Source of the DNA: Toxorhynchites rutilus septentrionalis
Taxonomy: Eukaryota; Arthropoda; Insecta; Diptera; Culicidae
Length of the DNA stretch: 64,000 nt
NCBI RefSeq assembly: GCF_029784135.1
Contig: NC_073745.1
Location: 80,973,569-81,037,568, forward strand
Direction: 5' to 3'
The translations under genes and the position numbers were made by a program. This document shows, one piece after another, positions 31,501-40,648 of the stretch. The first letter of the stretch is position 1. Each line of letters begins with the position of its first letter. The notes under the pieces are model-generated. The model made no database searches. It was given only the letters and a program-made list of their open reading frames with translations, and was not told the DNA's origin.

Positions 31501-32164
31501 TTATTAAATTATAAATTAAATAAATTATTAAAAAAATTTTAGTATTTAGTGATTCATTACTACTATAATTTGTATTTAAATGTGTTCCTACGCTATAGTG
31601 AAAAAATGAGTTTTTCTTTCATTCTCAATAGGCTAGGAAATGAAAATTTGTGAAAATATTCTAAATACATCTACTATGGTGTACCGCGACAAATTATAAC
31701 AAAATTCTATCCCCTGCGTAAAAAAATCCTGGGTGTATAGAATTTATTAGAGTTTTCAAAACAGTTTTTCAATGATTATTTATTGAACTACTTATTATCA
31801 AATACGAATTCGAAATTTTTCGTTTATGAAATAATAACTCAGAACTGAATAGTCCACAACAACGTTATAGAAATTAAATGAAAGATAGTTCATAACGTTA
31901 ATTGGATTTGCTATCTTTGAAAAAACAGAAAGAAATCGATTTCTCATTTCTTCCCGATATTTTTATCCACTGCATCTACATCCATCGAAATACAAATTTC
32001 TCTGTAAAATTTTCCGCGGAAATTCATCTAAATTATTCTTTAAAGAGCATTGCATTGATATTTCACGATTTCAAAGCATTTCAAAAATCGCCTAAAAATT
32101 TCGACTTCGAACTCTGTTCCTTTATTTTTTTTTCGTGTGTGAAAATGTTCTATTTCCATTTTCG
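31500..32164. other. AT-rich, nothing recognised
   Basis: No motif, terminal repeat or plausible gene is seen. Confidence 0.5.
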
Positions 32165-32318
32165 ATAAATTTTGGCCCATATCTTTTCTCAGACTCTTTT
32201 CCGGCCAACGAAAATTTGACTGAAGATGGATAAAAGTATTCTCTATCCAATGAGTATTATCTCAAAAATGTGTGTTGGGTCCTTTCAAATAAGTTTTTTT
32301 CAATTTTCTTTAAATTAA
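32165..32318 (+). repeat. Unit of a tandem repeat of about 185 bp, left of the CR1 LINE
   Basis: The blocks atcttttctcagactc, gaaaatttgactgaagat and gggtcctttcaaataa correspond in order to 38625-38790, and more loosely to 38810-38900. The LINE therefore landed inside an array of related units. Confidence 0.75.
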
Positions 32319-32329
32319 TTTATTTCCCC

Positions 32330-32617
32330 CATTCATCCGAAGTCTCGGATGCGGATGTCCAGAACCTCGCCAAGGAATGTTTGCAGACGGATGACGTAGT
32401 GATAAAATCACTTATCCCCAGGGGCCGACCGTTGAACACGTTAACGTTTGTGTCGTTTAAGGTGGGTATCAACCCAAACTTAAAAACCAAGGCAATGGAC
32501 CCCTCTACTTGGCCGCAGGAGATCGAATTTCGCGAATTTGAGGACAATGTTTCCAACTCACGGCATTTTTGGAAACCAGCGCCGATAGCCGACCCAGGAG
32601 CCTCAACGTTGACGTAA
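32330..32617 (+). pseudogene. CR1 LINE ORF1, C-terminal fragment
   Basis: Contains SDADVQNLAKECLQTDD, VIKSLIPRGRPLNTLTFVSF, KVGINPNLKTKAMDPSTWP and IEFREFED, the pattern at the end of CR1-type ORF1 proteins. Everything upstream is missing by 5' truncation. The stop at 32615-32617 overlaps the beginning of the ORF2 frame. Confidence 0.75.
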
Positions 32618-32734
32618 CAACTCCGCCACCCCCAAACAGTACTGTTATCCAACTAGTGTCATCTACGCAGAGCTTGCACGTTGTCGATCAAATCATCTGC
32701 CCTTCCAATCTTGACACTGCGGCGACATTATTCT

Positions 32735-34083
32735 CAAAACATTTGACACTTTATTATCAAAATGTTCGAGGCATGCGTACAAAAACTAGCGAGTTCCGTA
32801 GGAAAACGACGAGTTGTGACTACGACATAATTGTTCTGACCGAGACGTGGTTGCGCCCAGACGTAGTAAACGCTGAGCTTGCATCAAACTACAGCATTTT
32901 TCGTTGTGACCGTAATGCTAACACAAGCACTCTACAACGCGGTGGTGGCGTTTTGGTCGCCGTTAAATCCGATATTCGGTGTTGTGCGTTTACGTTAACA
33001 AACTGTACTCATCTCGAACAAACGGTCGTTTCTATTAGTCTTCCCGGGACAACTATTTACGTCTGCGGAATTTATATTCGCCCGAGCTCTCGTCCTGATA
33101 TTTATGAATCGCACGCAGCTGCTGTTCAAGAGATTTGCGACCTGTCCTCCGCAAACGACGTCATTGTTGTACTTGGCGACTATAATCTCCCACATCTATC
33201 ATGGTGTTTCGACGACGACTGCAACAGTTACCTGCCAATCAACGCCTCTACCGAATCTGAAATTGCATTTGCAGAATCCATCCTCACATCCGGACTTCAC
33301 CAAATCAACTCAGTTCGTAACGCAAACGGACGTCTTCTTGACCAGGCGTTTGTGAGTGAATCTACCTATGTAGAGCTCATTGATCCACCATCTTCGCTTT
33401 TAAAAATTAATCCTCACCATAACCCGTTTGTTCTCCGGCTTGAAATCGTGGCTGGAAATCAAAACCCTATCGGCGTAAGTGATGTTGATGATTTCGATTT
33501 TAAACTATGTGACTTCGTAGCGCTTAATGACCTGCTTGCGGCGGTTGACTGGGATGCTATACTCGGCGACGCATGCACAGACCAGACAGCTGCACTGTTC
33601 TATGAAAAGGTTTTTAACATACTCGACGATCAAGTTCCACGAAAACACAGGAGTTCCGCAATTCACTCAAAACTCCCTTGGTGGACACCAGAACTACGAC
33701 ACCTTCGTAATATCGTTCGGAAATCACGTAAACGTTTTTTCCGCGAAAGATCTTCGTGCAACAGGGATAGATTAAAACACCTTGAAACGATCTACAATGA
33801 ATGCCAAGAAAACGCGTTTCGAAGTTACAACAACCGCACCGAATCAAACTTGAAACGTGATCCAGCATCTTTCTGGTCCTACATTAGGAACCTGAAAAAT
33901 ACTACTTGAATTCCCTCAGGAATGACGCATGATGGAGCTACTGCGGACTCGCCCGAGAATATCGCTGACTTTTTCGCGGACTTTTTTAGTAGCGTGCACA
34001 ATCGTGACACTCCCAGTTTATCAGCGGCTGGTCGAAACATTCCATCGTTTGACATAAACCTTCCGCTAAGGACCGTATCGTTA
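32735..34083 (+). pseudogene. CR1 LINE endonuclease domain (copy 1)
   Basis: Endonuclease motifs are TLYYQNVRGMRTK (Asn), IIVLTETWL (Glu), VVLGDYNLPHLSW (Asp, Asn) and RLLDQAFVS. The final SDH-type block appears as NPHHNPFVL. The linker to RT follows (WWTPELRHLRNIVRKSRK, DPASFWSYIRNLKN). An in-frame stop at 33907-33909 (TGA, likely from GGA) is followed by GMTHDGATADSPENIADFF in the same frame. The protein is then cut at 34083 by the transposon. From 32952 onward this region is duplicated. Confidence 0.9.
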
Positions 34084-34596
34084 ATTATGGGTACGCTCAA
34101 AACACAGCTTTATTTCAAATATTGCATTTATTTTTCAGTTATGATATCAAAATATTGTATCTTATGAATGAAAGAAAGGAGTAACAGTAAAAAATAATCA
34201 AGATTCTGATTTTCGCGCCAATGATCGCACCTGCTTCTTGATGTCCCTCATTAGGTTCTGGACAACCGTCTCATCGACTTGTTTGCTCACATTTATCCAA
34301 TCCTTTTTGAACTGCTCAAGGTCATCGGCTGCCTTGTCCTTCTTCCGCAGTCGTCCCTTCATCAAAGCCCAAAATTTTTCAATAGGTCTTATTTGCGGAC
34401 AATTTGGAGGATTCATCTCCTTTTCCACAAAATCGACATTATTCTCGCGATACCAATCCAAGGTCAAACGTGCATAGTGGCATCATGCCAAATCAGGCCA
34501 AAATAGTGTCGGACCAGTGTGCTTTCGGATGAGCGGTAACACACGCTTTTGGAGACATTCTTTCCGGTAAATTTCACCATTCATATTCCCGAGAGT
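32952..34596. repeat. 1645-bp tandem duplication, copy 1
   Basis: Matches 34602-36246 at a constant offset of 1650. I noticed one substitution (c at 33177, t at 34827). It covers most of the LINE endonuclease, the linker and the C-terminal third of the ITmD37E transposon. Five extra bases (cgccg, 34597-34601) lie at the junction. Confidence 0.95.
34086..34596 (-). pseudogene. ITmD37E transposase C-terminus, duplicated partial copy
   Basis: Identical to the same part of the complete element at 35736. It runs from the terminus tatgggtacgc through MNPPNCPQIRPIEKFW and is cut at 34596, where the tandem copy of the LINE begins. Confidence 0.92.
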
Positions 34597-34601
34597 CGCC
34601 G

Positions 34602-35733
34602 TTTGGTCGCCGTTAAATCCGATATTCGGTGTTGTGCGTTTACGTTAACAAACTGTACTCATCTCGAACAAACGGTCGTTTCTATTAGTCTTCCCGGGAC
34701 AACTATTTACGTCTGCGGAATTTATATTCGCCCGAGCTCTCGTCCTGATATTTATGAATCGCACGCAGCTGCTGTTCAAGAGATTTGCGACCTGTCCTCC
34801 GCAAACGACGTCATTGTTGTACTTGGTGACTATAATCTCCCACATCTATCATGGTGTTTCGACGACGACTGCAACAGTTACCTGCCAATCAACGCCTCTA
34901 CCGAATCTGAAATTGCATTTGCAGAATCCATCCTCACATCCGGACTTCACCAAATCAACTCAGTTCGTAACGCAAACGGACGTCTTCTTGACCAGGCGTT
35001 TGTGAGTGAATCTACCTATGTAGAGCTCATTGATCCACCATCTTCGCTTTTAAAAATTAATCCTCACCATAACCCGTTTGTTCTCCGGCTTGAAATCGTG
35101 GCTGGAAATCAAAACCCTATCGGCGTAAGTGATGTTGATGATTTCGATTTTAAACTATGTGACTTCGTAGCGCTTAATGACCTGCTTGCGGCGGTTGACT
35201 GGGATGCTATACTCGGCGACGCATGCACAGACCAGACAGCTGCACTGTTCTATGAAAAGGTTTTTAACATACTCGACGATCAAGTTCCACGAAAACACAG
35301 GAGTTCCGCAATTCACTCAAAACTCCCTTGGTGGACACCAGAACTACGACACCTTCGTAATATCGTTCGGAAATCACGTAAACGTTTTTTCCGCGAAAGA
35401 TCTTCGTGCAACAGGGATAGATTAAAACACCTTGAAACGATCTACAATGAATGCCAAGAAAACGCGTTTCGAAGTTACAACAACCGCACCGAATCAAACT
35501 TGAAACGTGATCCAGCATCTTTCTGGTCCTACATTAGGAACCTGAAAAATACTACTTGAATTCCCTCAGGAATGACGCATGATGGAGCTACTGCGGACTC
35601 GCCCGAGAATATCGCTGACTTTTTCGCGGACTTTTTTAGTAGCGTGCACAATCGTGACACTCCCAGTTTATCAGCGGCTGGTCGAAACATTCCATCGTTT
35701 GACATAAACCTTCCGCTAAGGACCGTATCGTTA
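34602..35733 (+). pseudogene. CR1 LINE endonuclease domain (copy 2)
   Basis: Repeats the endonuclease from VAVKSDIRCC onward, with the same in-frame stop at 35557-35559. The first 130 or so codons of the domain are absent because the duplication starts inside it. Confidence 0.9.
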
Positions 35734-36246
35734 ATTATGGGTACGCTCAAAACACAGCTTTATTTCAAATATTGCATTTATTTTTCAGTTATGATATCAA
35801 AATATTGTATCTTATGAATGAAAGAAAGGAGTAACAGTAAAAAATAATCAAGATTCTGATTTTCGCGCCAATGATCGCACCTGCTTCTTGATGTCCCTCA
35901 TTAGGTTCTGGACAACCGTCTCATCGACTTGTTTGCTCACATTTATCCAATCCTTTTTGAACTGCTCAAGGTCATCGGCTGCCTTGTCCTTCTTCCGCAG
36001 TCGTCCCTTCATCAAAGCCCAAAATTTTTCAATAGGTCTTATTTGCGGACAATTTGGAGGATTCATCTCCTTTTCCACAAAATCGACATTATTCTCGCGA
36101 TACCAATCCAAGGTCAAACGTGCATAGTGGCATCATGCCAAATCAGGCCAAAATAGTGTCGGACCAGTGTGCTTTCGGATGAGCGGTAACACACGCTTTT
36201 GGAGACATTCTTTCCGGTAAATTTCACCATTCATATTCCCGAGAGT
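34602..36246. repeat. 1645-bp tandem duplication, copy 2
   Basis: The second copy; its right end runs uninterrupted into the remainder of the ITmD37E element, so this copy keeps the original right-hand junction while copy 1 keeps the original left-hand junction with the LINE. Confidence 0.95.
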
Positions 36247-37003
36247 GAAGAAAGGAGATGATTTCATGCCACATTGACAAACAGCTTGCTAAACCAGCAC
36301 TTTCTTACCGAATTTTTCGCAAAAAATTGACTTCTCCGCGTTCGGGACATCTGTTCCTTGCTTTACAGTGTAAAACTGTGCCCCAGGAAGAGTTTTGTAG
36401 TCCAGTTTGACGTAGGTTTCATCATCCATGACGATGCACAGTTCGCGTTTGCTTAAAATCCCATCGTAAAGCTTACGGGCACGGGTTTTCACGGAACTTG
36501 CCTGAATTTGGCTGCGTTTGGGACATTTTTGCTTTCTATATGCCTTCAGTGAGTTACGTTCTTTGGCACGTTGAACCATACCGATTGATGTTCCACACTT
36601 TTTTGCGCAATCCCGTATCGATAATTCCTTTTTTCTTTCAAATTGCCTGCAAATCTTTTTATCCAAGTTTGGCTTGGATGGCCCAGGTTTTCTGCCGCGA
36701 CCGGGTAGATCCTTCAATGTATTATACATACCAAATCGCTTGATAGCGTTTTGGACCGCATGGACGCTTACTCCTTCCGCCTTCGCCAATTTTCTCATTG
36801 ATATTCCTGTTTCGGAGCAGTATCTGGTCACAATGGATTTTCGTTTTTCTTCTGTTAGCCCTCTCATGATTGCACTTTTAGGAAAAAACGATCTTTTAAC
36901 AATGCTAACTGAACGCTAACTGTGTCAACAACAGGAGAAAAATAAACAGCTGTCAAAACAAGCTATAGTCTTTTTCAGACGGAGACTCTAAGGCGTACCC
37001 ATA
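35736..37003 (-). mobile_element. ITmD37E transposon, almost intact
   Basis: The 1268-bp element has ends tatgggtacgc and its reverse complement gcgtacccata (36993-37003). It sits in the LINE between the linker and RT. The inverted match extends outward over 17 bp of LINE sequence (35717-35733 with 37006-37022), which is unusual. It is a different family from the two copies in the gypsy element, judging by the different termini and about half-diverged protein. Confidence 0.9.
35848..36867 (-). pseudogene. ITmD37E transposase, 340 codons with two stops
   Basis: Cut-and-paste transposase of the IS630-Tc1-mariner superfamily. From the ATG at 36867: helix-turn-helix MRKLAKAEGVSVHAVQNAI, a second DNA-binding motif IRDCAKKCGTSIGMVQRA, first catalytic Asp in CIVMDDETYVKLD, FFTLGNMNGEIYRKECLQ, then FWPDLA (second Asp) and MNPPNCPQIRPIEKFWALMK (Glu). 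I count 37 residues between the last two, which defines the DD37E type described in mosquitoes. The frame is open throughout except for two nonsense codons, at 36289-36291 and 36133-36135, and there are no frameshifts. The DDE residues are intact. Confidence 0.93.
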
Positions 37004-37022
37004 AATAACGATACGGTCCTTA

Positions 37023-38547
37023 TTAACTTTCGCCCCAAATGACGTAGCTGCAGTTTTGAAAAACCTTGACGCTTCCAAGGGTGCCGGTACAGACTGTCTA
37101 CCTCCAGCATTTCTAAAGGAATGTGCAGATGCATTCAAAACTCCTATCAGTACAATCTTCAATCGTTCCCTGAGCGAGCGTAGGTTTCCAGAGGTGTGGA
37201 AGATGGCATCGATCACTCCAATTCACAAGTCTGGTAGTGTTCACGCCATTTGTAACTACCGAGGAATCTCGATATTATGCTGCATTGCTAAAGTTTTTGA
37301 AGAACTCGTCCACCGGAGTCTCTTTAATGCGGTTCGTTCGTTCATAACTGATGCTCAACATGGTTTTGTGAAAAAAATGTTCAACCGTTTCAAATCTGAT
37401 GAGTTACATGAGCGTTCTGTCGGAAACTGTAGAAAGTCGCAGTCAGGTAGATGCTATCTATTTTGATTTCTCGAAAGCTTTTGATAAAGTCCCTCACGAA
37501 CTGGCTATCGCGAAACTCAAACATATTGGACTTCCTGAATGGATAACTGAGTGGCTCAGATCGTATCTAACCGATAGAAAAGCTTTCGTGAGAGTTGGAA
37601 GTGCTCGTTCCCGTACATATCTTATTTCATCCGGCGTCCCTCAAGGGAGCGTTCTTGGGCCCTTGATTTTCATTCTCTTCGTCAATGATCTCGCCAGCCG
37701 GCTGAGGTCTGGTAAGCTTTTCTACGCTGATGACCTAAAAATATTTAGGAAAATCTCTTCCATATTGGACTGCTATGCTCTACAAGCTGACGTGAATGAA
37801 TTGGTTGCATGGTGTGCTGATAATGGCATGGAGTTGAACATCAGCAAGTGCAAGACAATCACATTTACAAGGCGCCAATCGTTTCTGTCCCATGACTACA
37901 TGATCGGTTCTGCTGTTATCGATCGCGTTACCTCCATTCGAGATCTCGGGGTAATTCTCGACATCAAACTAAAGTTTACCGAACACATCAACAACGTCAT
38001 CGCAAAAGGATACGCTGTTCTAGGGTTTATCCGGCGGAACACGCAGTCCTTCCGTGACCCGTACACGCTGAAGGCTCTGTACAGCTCAATGGTTCGAAGT
38101 GTCCTTGAATACGCAGCATGCGTGTGGGCTCCTTACCATACAATGCACATCATCAGGATCGAAAAAGTGCAACGCTGTTTTATTCGCTACGCCTTAAGAC
38201 AACTGCCATGGAATGATCCCGCTCATCTTCCTGATTACGAAAGTCGCTGCATGCTTATTGACATAGAAACGCTTTCGGCGAGGCGGAAGAAAATTCAACG
38301 TCTGTTCGTCTTCGATTTACTGTCTGGAAACATCGACTGTGCGGAGTTAATCAGCGAGATACGGTTTTACGCTCCCACCAGACAGCTCCGCGAAAGACAG
38401 CTATTGGCGATACGGCCGCATACAACGTCGTACGGGCAAAACTGTCCTTTGTCCAGCTGCTTCCGTGCGTTTAATGAAGTTCAATGTCACTTCGATTTTA
38501 ATGTATCTAAATGTGTTTTTAGACGTAGAATTAGGAATATTAGGTAG
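37023..38547 (+). pseudogene. CR1 LINE reverse transcriptase domain
   Basis: RT motifs in order: LDASKGAGTDCLPPAFLK, ITPIHKSGS with NYRGISILCCIAKVFEE, AQHGFVKK, AIYFDFSKAFDKV (first Asp), SGVPQGSVLGPLIFILFVND, LFYADDLKIF (YADD), MELNISKCKTITF and IRDLGVILDIKLKFTEH, and a C-terminal region ending RRIRNIR at 38547. One indel in an A-run near 37370 splits it into two frames. Otherwise it is open, and catalytic residues are intact. Confidence 0.92.
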
Positions 38548-38612
38548 TATTTAAGATTTGTCAGTCTGTGAGATGTTTTTTTCAATCTAAGACGAAGTGA
38601 AATAAAATAAAA

Positions 38613-39080
38613 GTTGTATAGGTTTTGGGCTATAACTTTTCTTAGACCCATTTCCGACCAATGGAAATTTTTCTAAAGATAGACAAAAACATTCTATATC
38701 GAATAAGTACTATCTGAAGAATGTGCTTTGGGTCCTTTCAAATAACATTTTTCAATTTTCTTTCACTTAATTAATTTCTTTCATACAACTTGGCTTATAA
38801 CTTTTCTCATACCCTTTTTCGATTAATAAAATTGTGGGTGGAAGATAGGTAAAATAACTTCGATAACTCTATTCGAACAATTTTTTTGATTTTCAAAATT
38901 CTTTGAATTTTCCTATATTGACCCATGCTTACGTTTCAGTCTGTAACTTTTCTCTGTCACGATCAAGAAAAAAATTAATTATGTGGCAAGATGAATGATT
39001 CAATTCTCTATCTAATAAGCATGATTTTGAAAGTTGTTACTTGATAAACAATCAATTTATTTCAATTGAAATAATTCATT
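38613..39080 (+). repeat. Units of about 185 bp right of the CR1 LINE; inverse of 30525-30839
   Basis: Two units start gggctataacttttct and ggcttataacttttct. The right part (38795-39075) is reverse complement to 30525-30839. The pair probably represents arms of one fold-back element that has been split by the I LINE tail, the mariner fragment and the CR1 LINE. Confidence 0.75.
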
Positions 39081-39094
39081 ATCAATCGAACCCA

Positions 39095-39225
39095 GCAAGA
39101 CGTTGAACAGAAACTTGCACGCAACAAAAACTTTTATCCGCTAATTTCACACAAGTCTGTAAAGAAAGAACGCGAAAACGAGAAATCTCGTGAGCGGTCT
39201 CTAAAGTGTTAAGTTGCACAACCAA
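39095..39225. repeat. Half of a piggyBac-like MITE
   Basis: cgagaaatctcgtgagcggt followed by ctctaaagtgttaag matches the right end of the MITE at 45046-45291. Confidence 0.5.
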
Positions 39226-39328
39226 TAGATAAAATTTTCGTTGGGTAATATGTTAAAATCGGGTTGTAATGAAGGTAAAAAAGCAAAGATCGACTGGGTG
39301 GATTCAAGAATATATAGACGACTTAGTA

Positions 39329-40293
39329 GGGTAAATGATCTTGGTTTGTCCAGTCGAAAATATGGTCATGGTTTGCCCACTTTTTTGAATGCTCTAATTC
39401 AGCGCTCCTGTGTCAAATAAGGCCTTCGAATGTTTCGAAACATATAAATGAAATTGCCTTTTACATGATTTATAGTAGTTTGATAGTATATTTTTACGAA
39501 ATCACATGTTTTAAAGGATTATAAAATACACCTGCTATTTGTGTCAATGCGCCCCTTATTCGAGCTAACTTTTAATCGATCACCAGATGATTATTTGGCA
39601 CGTATTCAGACCTTTTCTGGATTACAACACTTATAAATATTGTAAACATCATGCTTGCTCACCATTTGTATCGGATTTACATAGCTAAACCATTAAATTA
39701 ACGCATTTTGATGAACTCAATTCTGATCATGAGTTGTCCAATTCAATAATGTTGTTTTGTCCACATGATTTCTATGGCAACCGCTTGGCACGCTGCAGTT
39801 TGTTTATGTTTGTTTATGGTGTGCTTCGCGCATAGCAGAAGTATGGTTTTTCTGTGTTGATTGTGTTGAGGTGAACACTTCTAAAATGCCCAAGAAAAGG
39901 CAATATTCTGAAGAAAGCCTAAATTATGAATGAATCAATATGATGACAGTAAACTCAAGCAATGATAAATGCAACATCTAATTGTGAATTCGAATGTTTT
40001 CATTCAAAAATGGAGATTTCTAAAACCGGACAAACCATGATCATTTTTTGGGCAAACCATGATCAGAGGTGGTCAAACCATGATCATAATTCTTCTTTAA
40101 GGAAAGTCGTTAAAAAACATAAAAATTTGAATAATTTCAACACCTTATGGTAGTATTAGCAACTAGAGACTTGGGGCTTTTCAACAAACCCAAACTCGTA
40201 TCGATTATGTGTGATTTTCATGAAGAAAAATCGATTTGCATTTACTAGTTGCGTAAAAACACCCCAAATTGGACAAACCAAGATCATTTACCC
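39329..40293 (+). mobile_element. Non-autonomous pogo-like element, 965 bp
   Basis: The 24-bp inverted termini (gggtaaatgatcttggtttg inward at both ends) are flanked by TA at 39327-39328 and 40294-40295. A start at 39886 gives MPKKRQYSEESLNYE, and after a stop or indel NQYDDSKLKQ follows. This resembles the N-terminus of pogo-like transposases. The catalytic region is absent. The internal phrases ggtttgcccac and aaaccatgatca repeat the terminal motif several times. Confidence 0.8.
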
Positions 40294-40586
40294 TATCATT
40301 AAATACTTCTTTGGAAGACTTCGTAGATTCGAAATAATCGTATAATTCAAAACACAGCAACAATAGTTGAGATTGTTAAGATGTTTAAAAGAGAATAGAT
40401 TATTCAAACGGCTTTAAAAATGTAAACATATCGAAATATATAAGATTTTCGATTAGATTGAAAATAGGTTCGGTTTCATCCGATTGAAAATGGTCGAAAC
40501 AGATAACAGCTCAAAAGAGCAAAAATAATAAATAAAAATAATATCGATGAATCCATTTAATAAATAAATAATTAATAAATAAAAAA

Positions 40587-40648
40587 TGAATAAATAAATA
40601 AATAAATAAATAAATGAATAAATAAATAAATAAATAAAATAAATAAAC
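40587..40648 (+). repeat. (taaa)n microsatellite
   Basis: More than ten tetranucleotide units with a few interruptions (atgaata). Confidence 0.95.

Larger units (their letters stand above)
32330..38612 (+). mobile_element. CR1-type non-LTR retrotransposon, 5' truncated, rearranged
   Basis: The order is ORF1 C-terminus (to 32617), endonuclease (from about 32735), an interruption by a DNA transposon plus a tandem duplication (34084-37005), RT (37023-38547) and a short A-rich tail (gaaataaaataaaa, to 38612). The lack of RNase H and the endonuclease opening YYQNVRGMRTK point to the CR1/Jockey group. Without the transposon and the duplication, about 3.3 kb of LINE remains. It sits in the 185-bp unit array. 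Confidence 0.88.
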
